Source: Acidobacteriota bacterium (GTDB taxonomy: Bacteria > Acidobacteriota > Terriglobia > Bryobacterales > Bryobacteraceae). From it: DNA of 64,000 bases. Position 1 is the first letter of the stretch. Every line of letters begins with the position of its first letter. The position numbers and the translations under genes were made by a program. The stretch spans positions 1 to 64,000 of the forward strand of contig JACQZR010000075.1 of assembly GCA_016213775.1 (NCBI GenBank). The letters are read 5' to 3'. Below the pieces are notes generated by a model. That model was not told the origin of the DNA and ran no database searches. It worked only from the letters and a program-made list of their open reading frames with translations. This document shows positions 50,745-60,541 of this stretch, in pieces.

Positions 50745-53411
50745 ATGCGATTGATCTTGGGCGCCCTGCTCTCGTTGGGCCTGTCTGCGCAAACTCCCGA
50801 ATTCTGGCCTGGTACACAATACGATCCGGCCATCCCGACATTCAAGAAAGTGCTTGGTTACGACACCGGCACTCGCATCAGCTCACATGCGAACCTGATG
50901 CGATACATGGAGGCTCTGGCCGCTTCGGCTCCCACGCGTATGAAGATCTTCGAATACGCCAAGTCATGGGAAGGCCGCAAGCTCATCTACGCGGCAATCG
51001 GCTCGGAGGCAAACATCCGCCGCCTGAACGACGTCAAGTCCGCGATGCAGAAGATCGCCGATCCGCGCAAGACTCCCGATGCGGAAGCCGCCAAGCTCAT
51101 GGCCAATCTCCCCGCGGTGGTGTGGCTCGGCTACGGAGTGCATGGCAACGAGATCTCCTCGCCCGATGCCGCGCTCCAGACCGCTTATCATCTGCTGGCC
51201 GCGCGCAATGACAAGATCGTGCAGGACATCCTCGCCAACGTGCTTGTCCTGATTGACCCGACGCAGAATCCCGATGGCCGCGACCGCTTCGTGCACAACT
51301 TCGAGATCGCCGAAGGCCTCGAACCCGATGCCAGCCCGCAGGCCGCCGAGCACAACGAGCCCTGGCCAGGGGGGCGCACCAATCACTACTACTTCGACAT
51401 GAACCGCGATTGGTTCGCCCTCACGCAGCCCGAAACGAAAGGCCGCATTCGCTCGCTGCTCGAATGGTTCCCGGTCATCTTCGTCGACCTGCACGAAATG
51501 GGCTCCGACTCCACCTACTACTTCGCACCCGAGGCCGATCCATTCAATCCGCACCTGGCCAAGGACATCATGGAAAGCCTCAACTGGGTGGGCAAGAACA
51601 ACGCCAAATGGTTCGACCATTTCGGCTTCAGCTACTTCACCCGCGAGGTCTACGACAACTTCTATCCCGGCTATGGCGCTAGCTGGCCCTGCTACTACGG
51701 CGGGGTTGCGATGACCTATGAACAGTCGTCCTCGCGCGGCCTGCTCATGCGCAAATCCGATGAGACCGTGTTCTCGTTCCGCGATACCGTGCGGCAGCAC
51801 TTCGTTGCCTCGGTCTCCACGCTCGAGACCGCGGCCCGCTACCGTGCGCGGCTGATCGAGAAGTTCCATGGCTTCCGCAAGCAGGCGATTCAGGAGGGCA
51901 GCACGGAGCCGGTACGCGAGTACATCTTTCCGCGTACGGGCAACATCACAGGCGTGGACAAACTGGCGGCGAACCTCGCCGAACAGGGCATCGAAGTCAA
52001 ACGCGCCGGCGCAGCCTTCAAAGTAGAGGGCAAGGAAGTGCCCGCGGGCAGCTACATCGTGTCGCTGGCGCAGCCCTCCAAGCGGATGATCCGTGTGCTG
52101 CTGGACAAGCAGGTTCCGATGGAAGCGAAGTTCCTCAAGGAGCAGGAGCGGCGTCGCGAGCGCAAGCTGCCGGACGAGATCTACGATGTCACTGGATGGT
52201 CGCTGCCGCTGCTCTACAACGTCGAGATGCTGTCGAGCGCCACGGCAACTCAAGTGCCGGGCGAGATCGTGAAGCCCGGCCAACTGCCGAAAGGCAGCGT
52301 TACTGGAAGCGGAACGACAGTGGCGTACCTCGTCCCGTGGGGAACATCCGGCGCGGGCCGGCTGTTGGTGGCCGCCTTGAAGCAAGGCTATCGCGGCTGG
52401 AGTTCAGACAAGGCCTTCACCCAGGGTACTCGCAAGTATCCTGCCGGCACGCTGATCTTCAAAGTGAAAGAGAACCCCGATTCGCTCGGCGCGTCCATTC
52501 GCAAACTGGCCGAGGCCGAGGGCATCGAAGTGACTGCCACTGACACAAGCTGGGTGGAGGACGGTGTCAATTTCGGCAGCCGGCATGTTTGGCCGTTACG
52601 GAAACCCGTCGTCGCACTCGCGTGGGACCGTCCCACTGGCGCATCCGCCGCCGGCCATGCGCGGTTCGTTCTCGAGCGGCAGTTCGGCATGCCGGTGACG
52701 GTGGTCCGCACCCAGCAGTTGGCGTCCGCTGACCTCGCCCGCTTCCATGTGATCATCCTTCCGGACTCCGGTTTCGGCGAAGGCTACGCTGCGTTGCTGG
52801 GGCCTAATGGCGCCCGCAAGCTGAAGGACTGGGTCTCGGCCGGCGGCACCTTGATCGCCATCCGAGGAGCGGTGTCGTTCCTGGCCGATCCGAAGGTAGC
52901 CCTGCTCGCGGTGTCTCAGGAGAACCGTTTCAAGGCCGGCGATCCGCCCAAGAAGAAAGACGACGCCGAGACCCGGGTGCCGGGCAAGCTCATCACCTCG
53001 CAAGCCGAATACGACAAGGCCATTCAGGCCGACTCCGAACTGCCCGACGATGTCGCCGGCGTGCTCGCCAAAGCTACCATCGACCCGGAGCACTGGATGG
53101 GCGCCGGCGTCGGTGCATCGGTCTACGCCATGGTGGACGGCCGAGCCATCTTTACTCCGATCAAGCTGGATAAGGGCGTGAACGCGGCGGTGTTCGCCAA
53201 GCCGGATGAGGTCGTCGCGTCGGGTTACATGTGGGAGGACAACCGCAAGCAGATCGCGCTGAAGCCGCTTGTCATTGTGCAGCGGGAAGGCCGCGGAAAC
53301 ATCATCGCCTTCACGTCGGACCCGAACTTCCGCGCCTTTACCGATGGCCTGAACGTCCTTTTCCTCAACGCGGTATTGCGAGGACCGGCCCGCTCCCGCG
53401 TGGCACCGTAG
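50745..53411 (+). CDS. Exported M14-family zinc carboxypeptidase
   Basis: 888 residues with a signal peptide (MRLILGALLSLGLSAQ). The N-terminal half is the carboxypeptidase domain: His133 and Glu136 in GVHGNEISS and His250 in VDLHEMGSD bind zinc, DPTQNPDGRDRF and YYFDMNRDW are substrate-side motifs, and Glu326 in MTYEQSS is the general base. The C-terminal ~450 residues include a glutamine-amidotransferase-like Rossmann region (VIILPDSGFGEGYAALLG; LKDWVSAGGTLIAIRG), which is a common extension in these large bacterial forms. Starts 18 bp after the tricorn-like gene. Confidence 0.93.
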   Translation: MRLILGALLSLGLSAQTPEFWPGTQYDPAIPTFKKVLGYDTGTRISSHANLMRYMEALAASAPTRMKIFEYAKSWEGRKLIYAAIGSEANIRRLNDVKSAMQKIADPRKTPDAEAAKLMANLPAVVWLGYGVHGNEISSPDAALQTAYHLLAARNDKIVQDILANVLVLIDPTQNPDGRDRFVHNFEIAEGLEPDASPQAAEHNEPWPGGRTNHYYFDMNRDWFALTQPETKGRIRSLLEWFPVIFVDLHEMGSDSTYYFAPEADPFNPHLAKDIMESLNWVGKNNAKWFDHFGFSYFTREVYDNFYPGYGASWPCYYGGVAMTYEQSSSRGLLMRKSDETVFSFRDTVRQHFVASVSTLETAARYRARLIEKFHGFRKQAIQEGSTEPVREYIFPRTGNITGVDKLAANLAEQGIEVKRAGAAFKVEGKEVPAGSYIVSLAQPSKRMIRVLLDKQVPMEAKFLKEQERRRERKLPDEIYDVTGWSLPLLYNVEMLSSATATQVPGEIVKPGQLPKGSVTGSGTTVAYLVPWGTSGAGRLLVAALKQGYRGWSSDKAFTQGTRKYPAGTLIFKVKENPDSLGASIRKLAEAEGIEVTATDTSWVEDGVNFGSRHVWPLRKPVVALAWDRPTGASAAGHARFVLERQFGMPVTVVRTQQLASADLARFHVIILPDSGFGEGYAALLGPNGARKLKDWVSAGGTLIAIRGAVSFLADPKVALLAVSQENRFKAGDPPKKKDDAETRVPGKLITSQAEYDKAIQADSELPDDVAGVLAKATIDPEHWMGAGVGASVYAMVDGRAIFTPIKLDKGVNAAVFAKPDEVVASGYMWEDNRKQIALKPLVIVQREGRGNIIAFTSDPNFRAFTDGLNVLFLNAVLRGPARSRVAP

Positions 53412-53452
53412 ATGTAGTACATTGGCCCCGGTGTTGTAACATCAACTTAGTG

Positions 53453-53752
53453 ATGCCTCATCTTGATGAGACGTCCCGGCTGATCGTGACCAACGCCGCG
53501 CATCACCTTCTTCTGGTGGCGGCCGAGATTGCCTTCTCAGGTCTGGTCCGCAGCGGAGTGGAACTGAACCTTCTTTCCCGTCATTTGCTGGAACCTGTTG
53601 AGCAAGTGACTTTCTGGTTCGTCGTGCTGACGCTGTCATGCCTTTGTTTGACGAGCCTCTTACGGATACTGATTCGGTCCTATGCCGAGGTGCGGCATGA
53701 CGTGGCCAGCGTTGCTGGTGTGTCAGAGGCCAAGGAGCTGTCTGATGTTTGA
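53453..53752 (+). CDS. Small hydrophobic protein of unknown function
   Basis: 99 residues. A helical segment at ~17-33 (HHLLLVAAEIAFSGLVR) and a clear membrane helix at ~52-72 (VTFWFVVLTLSCLCLTSLLRI) are separated by a polar loop; the C-terminus is charged. No family recognised and no strong ribosome site. Its last eight bases overlap the next small membrane protein, so the two are coupled. Lies just downstream of the M14 gene, perhaps as a separate unit. Confidence 0.55.
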   Translation: MPHLDETSRLIVTNAAHHLLLVAAEIAFSGLVRSGVELNLLSRHLLEPVEQVTFWFVVLTLSCLCLTSLLRILIRSYAEVRHDVASVAGVSEAKELSDV

Positions 53753-54023
53753 TCAGTTGAGATCGGTTGTTGTCGGCTGGGGCTACAGCCCGCCGTCTTT
53801 TGTGCAGACGGCAGCTAGCGTCCTTGTGTTAGGTATGCTGGCCCTTGGAATGGAGTCTGTGGGAATGCCACGTCGAGTGGTCCTTGGCATGGGGGTGCTG
53901 CTGATTGCACCCGTTGCCGTTGCGGTTTACGCAATCTCGTCTCGATCGGCGACGCCGAAAGGGCCGCCGGTCGCCACGCACGCCGTGCCGAAGTCGAAGG
54001 CGGCCGGACAGGGTGGATCCTAA
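53745..54023 (+). CDS. Small membrane protein of unknown function
   Basis: 92 residues with two predicted membrane helices (~19-36, FVQTAASVLVLGMLALGM, and ~46-63, VVLGMGVLLIAPVAVAVYA) joined by a short basic loop (PRR), and a Lys/Pro-rich tail. AAGGAG lies 8 nt before the ATG. Overlaps the preceding small gene by 8 bp. No family recognised. The pair resembles a holin-like or regulatory two-protein unit, but nothing in the sequence proves this. Confidence 0.55.
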   Translation: MFDQLRSVVVGWGYSPPSFVQTAASVLVLGMLALGMESVGMPRRVVLGMGVLLIAPVAVAVYAISSRSATPKGPPVATHAVPKSKAAGQGGS

Positions 54024-54208
54024 CTGCGATTGACACCTGCACGAACAAAGGCCAACAGCATTACGGCCTGAAGCGCGATCGCTATACCGATGGCGGCGGC
54101 CAGCGGCACGCCGAGGCGCTGCATGGTGAACCCTGCCAGGGCTGGGGCGGCGATTGCTGCGAAGCAATAAGTGGTCACAATTGTCGTTTCGACTGGAAGT
54201 GGCCCCAA
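54020..54208 (-). pseudogene. C-terminal fragment of a membrane transporter (MFS-like)
   Basis: A 62-residue frame with a TTG start and no ribosome site: two hydrophobic helices, TYCFAAIAAPALAGFTMQRL and PLAAAIGIAIALQAVMLLAF, ending in a short basic tail. This is the texture of the last two helices of an MFS-type transporter; nothing of the rest is present upstream, where the GH2 gene ends. Likely a remnant. Confidence 0.4.
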
Positions 54209-54215
54209 CTTTAGG

Positions 54216-56006
54216 CTATCTCAATAGGTCGTTCATCTCGCGTAGGGCTTTGGAATCGAACTTCGGTTTGCGGTCGTAGGTGAGCAGACCGTTGATCTCC
54301 TGCTCGACGTCGGTGAGCTGCGTGTAGCAGATGCCGGTGATCTGGGGCAGTTTGGCGAGCGCTTCATAGAGACCTCGCAGCCGGACTATGGCCGAGGTCT
54401 GACTCGGCTCGACTCCGGAGTAGCCCCACGCATCCTTGGGAACGTTGGAGCCCGGCGCAATGTAGGCGATGCCGCCGAACTCCGACAGGAACATCGGCGA
54501 GCCGTTGTACTGATACGGAGGGACCACCGCCGCGCGCCCGTTGGCCGGAAAAGGCGCTCCCGCCTTGCCCACGTCCTTGTACTTCTGATAGAGCATGTCG
54601 CCGGTGCGGGCATAATCATGGAAACCGAACAGGTCGGTGGTATCCACGTGCTCCCAGCCGTCGTTCTCGATCACCAGGCGCGTTGGGTCGAGCGACTTGA
54701 TGAGCCAATAATTGGCCCGCAGGTGATACTGCTGCTGGACGTCGCGCGCGTTCGGTACTCCCCAGATTTCGTTGATCGGCACCCACATGATGACGCTCGG
54801 ATGGTTGTAGTCCCGCTCGACGATCTCGATCCATTCGCGCGTGAACTTGCCGGCGTAATCCTCATCGAACAGGTAGGAATTAGCGGTTTCGCCGGAGACG
54901 AGGAAGCCCATTCTGTCAGCCCAGTAGTGATAGCGCGGGTCCTCCACCTTCTGGTGTTTGCGAGCGCCGTTGAAGCCCATCTCACGCATCGCCTTGATGT
55001 CGAATTGGATGGCCTCATCGGTGGGCGGTGTGATTGTGGACTCGGGCCAGTAACCCTGATCGAGCACCATCTTCAAGTAGGTGGGCCGGCCGTTGATGAA
55101 GACGCGGCCGTTCTCGGTGGTCACCTGCCGGTAGCCGTAGTAGGAGGCCACCTTGTCCAATACCTGGCTGCCATCGCGCAGCTCAAAGGTGACGTCGTAA
55201 AGGTTCGGCTGATTGACGTTCCACAGCCGCGGATCGCTCACGTTCAGGGAAAAGGCCACGCGCGGGCCTTTAGCGACACCCTGGCCACTCGCCACGACAC
55301 TGTTGCCGGAACGCACGGTGGCATGCAGCGAGAGGCCGGGCTTATCGCGGTGAATGCGGCCGTCAAACCGCACATCACCATTCAATGACGTAGTGATGCG
55401 GACACGTTCCAGGTAGCTGGAGCCCGTCGCTTCGAGCCAGACCGATTGCCAGATGCCGGTGGTGCGGGTGTAGAAGATGCCGCGCGAGTCCTTCTCCCAA
55501 TACTGCTTGCCGCGCGGCTGGAAACGATCGGTAGGCGGGTCCTCGGCGCGGACGGTGATGACGTTGGCGCCCTGCTTCAGTTGTTCGGTGACGTCGAACT
55601 TGAACGAGACGCTGCCGCCTTCGTGATTGCCGGCCAGCTTGCCGTTGACCCACACCGCGGCGCGGTAGTCCACGGCTCCAAAGTGAAGCAGGACACGCTT
55701 GCCCTGCCACGCGGTGGGGAGCGTGACGTTGCGGCGATACCAGACATAAGGATGGAACGTCGTGTCTCCGATGCCGCTGAGCTTCGTTTCGAAGGCGAAC
55801 GGAACGGTGATCTGACGGGAGAATTTCTTGTCAGACGTGGGCCAGTTCTGTTCGAGGCCCACGTTCGAGTCGTCGAATTCGAAGTCCCACCGACCGTTGA
55901 GTGTTTGCCACTGATCCCTTTGGAATTGCGGTTGTGGATACTCCGGACGGGGGATCGACTGGGCCGCGGCGAACGTGGCTGTCAAAAGGAGGAGGAGATA
56001 TATCAT
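54216..56006 (-). CDS. Exported glycoside hydrolase family 2 enzyme
   Basis: 596 residues with a signal peptide ([16 protein letters not shown]). The family layout is a sugar-binding jelly roll (~25-200, with LLHFGAVDYRAAVWVNGKLAGNHEGG), an Ig-like domain (~200-300) and a TIM barrel (~300-590, from FINGRPTYLKMVLDQGYWPES). The acid/base is Glu413 in WVPINEIWG and the nucleophile Glu509 in FLSEFGG. It removes a terminal beta-linked sugar (galactose, glucuronate or mannose; not resolvable here). ATGA overlap with the preceding methyltransferase gene. Last gene of a three-gene operon. Confidence 0.92.
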   Translation of the reverse strand: MIYLLLLLTATFAAAQSIPRPEYPQPQFQRDQWQTLNGRWDFEFDDSNVGLEQNWPTSDKKFSRQITVPFAFETKLSGIGDTTFHPYVWYRRNVTLPTAWQGKRVLLHFGAVDYRAAVWVNGKLAGNHEGGSVSFKFDVTEQLKQGANVITVRAEDPPTDRFQPRGKQYWEKDSRGIFYTRTTGIWQSVWLEATGSSYLERVRITTSLNGDVRFDGRIHRDKPGLSLHATVRSGNSVVASGQGVAKGPRVAFSLNVSDPRLWNVNQPNLYDVTFELRDGSQVLDKVASYYGYRQVTTENGRVFINGRPTYLKMVLDQGYWPESTITPPTDEAIQFDIKAMREMGFNGARKHQKVEDPRYHYWADRMGFLVSGETANSYLFDEDYAGKFTREWIEIVERDYNHPSVIMWVPINEIWGVPNARDVQQQYHLRANYWLIKSLDPTRLVIENDGWEHVDTTDLFGFHDYARTGDMLYQKYKDVGKAGAPFPANGRAAVVPPYQYNGSPMFLSEFGGIAYIAPGSNVPKDAWGYSGVEPSQTSAIVRLRGLYEALAKLPQITGICYTQLTDVEQEINGLLTYDRKPKFDSKALREMNDLLR

Positions 56007-56797
56007 AAGAGGCCTTTGTATCCAGTGGCAATGAGATGCATGCTGCTTCCGAGCATGGGCTCCTCGCATTCTACTTGACGCACTAATGTCAGGATCCGCT
56101 CGCGGCGGGATGCGTCCTGCCAGCGGTTGTCGAAGTCCTTGGCGAGCCAGCCTGGACCTTCGACTGCGATCACCTGGATGTTGCTGAATCCAGCTTCGGC
56201 GAGCTCTTCGCGCAACTCCTGCGGCCGGTGGAACACTGCGGTCGTGAAGTAGAGCAGGTTACCCGTGTCGTTGCGGTGCTGGCCTTCCAGCAAGTCGCGC
56301 TGGAGGACCGGCCAGAAGGCATCATCATCGACGAAGCCGTCCACCAGCGAGTGCAGCAGCGAGGCCCACCTGGAGATGGCCGCGGTGCAGAGGACTCCTC
56401 CGGGACGCAATGCGCGGTGTGCTTCGCGCAGGGCCTGGATGCGATCCGCGCGTTCGGGCAGATGATAGAGCGGGCCGAGCAGGAGAGTCGCGTCCACGCA
56501 CTGATCCTCACATGGGAGCGCGCGGGCGTCTCCTTGCTGAATGCCTGCAAGCGGGAAGCGGGCCGCCTGTTCGAGGTGCTTGGCCACCGGGTCGAGCAAG
56601 TGGACTTCGTAGCCTTGCGCGGCGAGCCAGCCGGCATGATCGCCGGGGCCTCCTCCGATATCGAGCACTTTGGCGGGAGGCGGCGGCAGGTATCGTTGCA
56701 GGATGTCCTGGGTGCGGATCCGCTCGAGCAGACCGCTGCCGCTGTGCAGACGCGCGGACTCATTGGATTGCTCATAGTACTGGAGTATCTCGTTCAT
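56003..56797 (-). CDS. SAM-dependent class I methyltransferase
   Basis: 264 residues from ATG 56797. Motif I is [20 protein letters not shown] (44-63), with LLDP as the following acidic residue (motif II), [15 protein letters not shown] and [13 protein letters not shown] (post-I/III motifs) as in the UbiE/methyltransferase-11 group. The long open frame upstream of the ATG is a shadow of the dehydratase gene. Small-molecule acceptor unknown. Overlaps neighbours on both sides by ATGA, so it is coupled to the dehydratase and GH2 genes. Confidence 0.9.
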   Translation of the reverse strand: MNEILQYYEQSNESARLHSGSGLLERIRTQDILQRYLPPPPAKVLDIGGGPGDHAGWLAAQGYEVHLLDPVAKHLEQAARFPLAGIQQGDARALPCEDQCVDATLLLGPLYHLPERADRIQALREAHRALRPGGVLCTAAISRWASLLHSLVDGFVDDDAFWPVLQRDLLEGQHRNDTGNLLYFTTAVFHRPQELREELAEAGFSNIQVIAVEGPGWLAKDFDNRWQDASRRERILTLVRQVECEEPMLGSSMHLIATGYKGLL

Positions 56798-58725
56798 GGC
56801 TTGGCTAATGCTTTCTTGCCTGCATCGATTACTCGCAGGATGGCATCGGTGTCGAAGACGCAGCCGCCCCAGGTTCCGCCGCTCACATCCTGGAGGGCGG
56901 CCCAGAGGCGCGAATCTCCGGGGAGTTGCGGGTCGGGCGCGAGGTCGGCGCGCGGTTCCCGCATGGACAGGTCCACGTCGCAAAGGTTGATGGAACCTTC
57001 GAGCGTGTTGCGGTCGATGAGGATCTCGATGATGTCGCCGTCGCGCACCTTGCCGATGGGGCCTCCGGCGAGCGCTTCCGGTGAGACGTGGCCAATGCAG
57101 GCTCCGGTAGATACGCCGCTGAAGCGGGCATCGGTGACCAGCGCGACATGCTTGCCAAATGGCAGGTGCTTCAACGCCGAGGTGAGCTGGTAGGTCTCTT
57201 CCATACCAGAGCCCATGGGGCCGCGGCATATCAGAACGAGTATGTCGCCGGACTGGATAGCGCCGTTCTTGATGGCTGCGATTGCTGCCGGTTCAGTGGT
57301 GAAGACACGTGCCGGCCCGCGCTTGCGATAGATGTTATCGGCGCCCACCACCGATGGGTCAATCGACGTGCTCTTAATCACCGAGCCCTCCGGCGCGAGG
57401 TTGCCGGTAGGGAAGCAGACCGTTGAGGTGAGGCCCGCTTTGTGCGCTGCATCGATGGAATGGATGACGTTGGCCGGGTCAACTCCATCGCGCTCCTTGA
57501 GGATGCGCTTCAAGGTCTGACGCCGTTCTGACTGCTCCCACCAATCGAGGGACTGGCCGAGCGTTTCTCCGGTGGCGGTGAGCACAGAGAGATCGAGAAG
57601 GCCGGCGGCGCGTAGGTGCAGCATCACTTCCGGTACAGCACCAGCCAGGAAGACCTGCACCGTGGGATGATTGCGCGGACCGTTGGGTAGAGCGTCTACC
57701 AGGCGTGGGACGAGCTTGTTGACGGAGTTCCAATCGGCGACGGTGGGCCGGGGCAGGCCCGCTGCATGGGCCACTGCGGTAAGGTGCAGAATGAGATTCG
57801 TCGATCCGCCGAAGGCCGCATGAACGATCATGGCATTGCGCAGTGCGGCCGAAGTGAGCACGTCACTCATGCGGAGGCCGCGGGATTCCATGTGCATCAC
57901 GGCGCGGGCGGAGCGTCGCGCCATGTCGAGCCAGATGGGATGGCCGCTGGGCGCCAACGCCGCATGAGGCAGCGTCATGCCTAGCGCTTCGGCGGCGACT
58001 TGTGAACTGGCCGCGGTGCCGAGGAACTGGCATCCTCCACCTGGAGAAGCGCAGGCGCGGCAGCCAACGTCGGCGGCGTAATCGAGAGTGATTTCGCCGT
58101 GCGCGAAACGGGCTCCGATCGTCTGCACTTTGGCGGCGTCCTCACCGGTTTCCGGCAGCAGCGTCACGCCACCCGGCACGAGCACGCACGGCATGCCCGG
58201 CGTACCGGCAAGAGCCATCATCATGGCTGGGAGTCCCTTGTCGCAGGTGGCGACGCCGATGACTCCGCGGCGTGTCGGCAGTGAGCGGATCAGGCGGCGA
58301 AAAATCACCGCGGCGTCGTTGCGATAGGGCAGGCTGTCGAACATGCCGGGCGTGCCCTGACTGCGCCCATCACAGGGGTCGGTGCAGGAGCCGGCAAAGG
58401 GGACCGCGCCTGCCGCCTTGAGTTCATGCGCAGCCGCTTCCATTAGCAGGCCGACTTCCCAGTGGCCGCTGTGATAGCCGAGTGCGATGGGCGTTCCGTC
58501 GGGCGCGCGAAGTCCGCCGTGAGTGCTGAGGATGAGGTATTCTTTGCCGCCGAGTTTGGACGGGTCCCAGCCCATGCCTGCGTTTTGCGTCCATCCGAAG
58601 AGGTCGCCCGAGGGTCGCTCGCGCAGCATCTCGGGGGTGAGCGGCAATACTCCGGAGGGTCCGGGCACCCGGGTGCGTATGTCAAGCAGGGACGGGTCTC
58701 CGGAATCAAAGATAGGGTTCAGCAT
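56794..58725 (-). CDS. IlvD/Edd-family dehydratase, YjhG/YagF (D-xylonate dehydratase) type
   Basis: 643 residues. The sequence follows the YjhG/YagF branch from its first residues ([40 protein letters not shown]). Iron-sulfur ligands are the Cys in [13 protein letters not shown] (114), [11 protein letters not shown] (161) and [12 protein letters not shown] (232). These enzymes remove water from C5/C6 sugar acids such as D-xylonate to give 2-keto-3-deoxy acids. First gene of the operon that continues with the methyltransferase and GH2 enzyme, consistent with hemicellulose sugar use. Its start lies 28 bp from a divergent oxidoreductase gene. Confidence 0.92.
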   Translation of the reverse strand: MLNPIFDSGDPSLLDIRTRVPGPSGVLPLTPEMLRERPSGDLFGWTQNAGMGWDPSKLGGKEYLILSTHGGLRAPDGTPIALGYHSGHWEVGLLMEAAAHELKAAGAVPFAGSCTDPCDGRSQGTPGMFDSLPYRNDAAVIFRRLIRSLPTRRGVIGVATCDKGLPAMMMALAGTPGMPCVLVPGGVTLLPETGEDAAKVQTIGARFAHGEITLDYAADVGCRACASPGGGCQFLGTAASSQVAAEALGMTLPHAALAPSGHPIWLDMARRSARAVMHMESRGLRMSDVLTSAALRNAMIVHAAFGGSTNLILHLTAVAHAAGLPRPTVADWNSVNKLVPRLVDALPNGPRNHPTVQVFLAGAVPEVMLHLRAAGLLDLSVLTATGETLGQSLDWWEQSERRQTLKRILKERDGVDPANVIHSIDAAHKAGLTSTVCFPTGNLAPEGSVIKSTSIDPSVVGADNIYRKRGPARVFTTEPAAIAAIKNGAIQSGDILVLICRGPMGSGMEETYQLTSALKHLPFGKHVALVTDARFSGVSTGACIGHVSPEALAGGPIGKVRDGDIIEILIDRNTLEGSINLCDVDLSMREPRADLAPDPQLPGDSRLWAALQDVSGGTWGGCVFDTDAILRVIDAGKKALAKP

Positions 58726-58753
58726 GTCTGCCTTTCATGATAGAATCCCCGCC

Positions 58754-60097
58754 ATGTCCACGACACGACGAACTGCTCTCGCCGCCATGACAGCGGCCTC
58801 GTATCAACGCATTCTGGGTGCGAATGATCGGGTGCAAGTCGGGTTTATTGGCTACGGGCTGATCGGCCGGCAACACGTCTACGACTTCAAGAATCAGAAG
58901 TACGTTGACATGGCGGCGATGTGCGAGGCGCACCAGCCGCGGCTGGAAGAAGGGTTGAAGGAATGCGGCCCGAACGCGAAGGGGTATCGCGACTTCCGCA
59001 AGATGTACGAGAACAAGGATCTGCAGGCGATCGTGGTCTCGACCCCGGACCACTGGCACGCGATGATGACCATTCTTGCGTGCGCCGCGGGCAAAGACGT
59101 GTACGTCGAAAAGCCGATGACGCTGTTCATCGACGAAGGTAAGTGGATGATCGCGGCGGCGCGGAGGTACAAGCGGGTAGTCCAGGTGGGTACACAACAG
59201 CGCAGCGGGCTGCATTATCAGAAGGGCACGAAGCTGATCCGCGAAGGCTACCTGGGCAAGGTGATCGATGTGCGGATGAACTCGACGCGTAACATCACGC
59301 CGGGATTTGGCAGCTTTGCCGAGGGCACCGCACCGAGCGAGCTCGATTATGAAGCATGGCTCGGGCCTGCGCCAAAGCGGCCGTATCATCAGATGCGCGG
59401 GCTGTATCATTTTCGCTGGTTCTGGGATTACTCGGGCGGCCAGATGACGAACCTCGGCGCACATCATATAGATATCGTGCAGTGGGCGATGGGTGTGAAG
59501 GCTCCGAACCTGGTGACGAGTGTGGGCGGCAGGCTGGTGTTGCGGAGCGACGGCGACGTTCCCGATACGCAGGAGACTGTGTTCCAGTATCCGGGGTTTG
59601 TGGCCAGCTACTCGATGCGCGAGGCGGCAACGGGGCGGCGCGGCGCAGGGCTGGAGTTTATCGGCAACAAGGCGAGCATGGTGATTGACCGCGGCGGATT
59701 CGAGATTCTGCCGGAGCTGAAGATCGACCCGAACAACGCGGTGCCGCAGTTCAAAGGGCACTCGTCCGGCGGGGTGCAGCGTAGCGACACGAAGCCCACT
59801 CCCTATACGCAGGCGATGAAGGAGCCAGGGTCCAGTGAGCAGCAGTTCGATTTGCATGTGCGAAACTTCCTCGATTGCATGAAGAGCAGACAGAGACCGA
59901 TTGCCGACGTCGAGGACGGACATCAAGTGGCGACGGCGTGCCACCTGGCGAACATCTCGCTGCGGCTCGGCGGGCGCAGCGTGCGCTGGGACTCGGACAA
60001 AGAACAGGTCGTCGGCGACCGGGAGGCTGCGGCTATGATGCGGCGTCCGTACCGGGCACCGTGGGACAAGGTTCTGGCGGAACTGAAGTTGGGGTGA
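58754..60097 (+). CDS. Exported Gfo/Idh/MocA-family oxidoreductase
   Basis: 447 residues from ATG 58754 with a twin-arginine-like leader (STTRRTALAAMTAAS). Rossmann start VGFIGYGLIGRQHVYDF, STPDHWHAMMT and VEKPMTLFIDEG are family signatures; the catalytic region is GGQMTNLGAHHIDIVQWAMG. Acidobacteriota and Planctomycetota encode many such exported members with unknown sugar substrates. Divergent from the dehydratase operon with only 28 bp between start codons, so its promoter must reach into the neighbouring gene. Confidence 0.9.
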   Translation: MSTTRRTALAAMTAASYQRILGANDRVQVGFIGYGLIGRQHVYDFKNQKYVDMAAMCEAHQPRLEEGLKECGPNAKGYRDFRKMYENKDLQAIVVSTPDHWHAMMTILACAAGKDVYVEKPMTLFIDEGKWMIAAARRYKRVVQVGTQQRSGLHYQKGTKLIREGYLGKVIDVRMNSTRNITPGFGSFAEGTAPSELDYEAWLGPAPKRPYHQMRGLYHFRWFWDYSGGQMTNLGAHHIDIVQWAMGVKAPNLVTSVGGRLVLRSDGDVPDTQETVFQYPGFVASYSMREAATGRRGAGLEFIGNKASMVIDRGGFEILPELKIDPNNAVPQFKGHSSGGVQRSDTKPTPYTQAMKEPGSSEQQFDLHVRNFLDCMKSRQRPIADVEDGHQVATACHLANISLRLGGRSVRWDSDKEQVVGDREAAAMMRRPYRAPWDKVLAELKLG

Positions 60098-60541
60098 TCT
60101 CTTCGCCGTTCCACAGGGAGCGGATGAGGGACATGATTTCGGCCTCTTCGTGGGAGATTGGCTTCGTTCTGGAAACGGGAATGGCGGTTGACCATGTCGA
60201 CTACTTTTTGAAAGCGGCAAAGGTCGCGCCGTGGAGAGCAGCATTTGAACGGGTCCTTGCGGGTTGAGCTTCAGAGACGAGGAAGCCTTGCAGCGGCGAG
60301 TCCGTGGCAAAGGCGGTTGCGGCTCTCCTCAGGAAATGAAGGTGGGGCGATACGGCGCGATTTGAAAGGAGTCCCATGACCGAACGTTCGCGCCGGGGAT
60401 CGCCCCGGTTGATTCCGTTCTAACACGGCGCCAAGCGGTCTGAAGGGATAGGTGGGAGAGCAGGTGTTTGTTTTGTTTGGTTTGCGGGGAAATATTTATT
60501 TTTTTTGGCTGTGATCGGTTTACCGCCAATCCAATGGGGGC
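60098..60541. other. Non-coding stretch between convergent genes
   Basis: 444 bp. A 46-codon plus-strand frame (60127-60267) has no recognised match and no ribosome site. The last part (60470-60515) is strikingly AT-rich with T-runs, in contrast to the surrounding DNA, as might be expected near transcript ends. No confident terminator hairpin was found. Confidence 0.4.
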
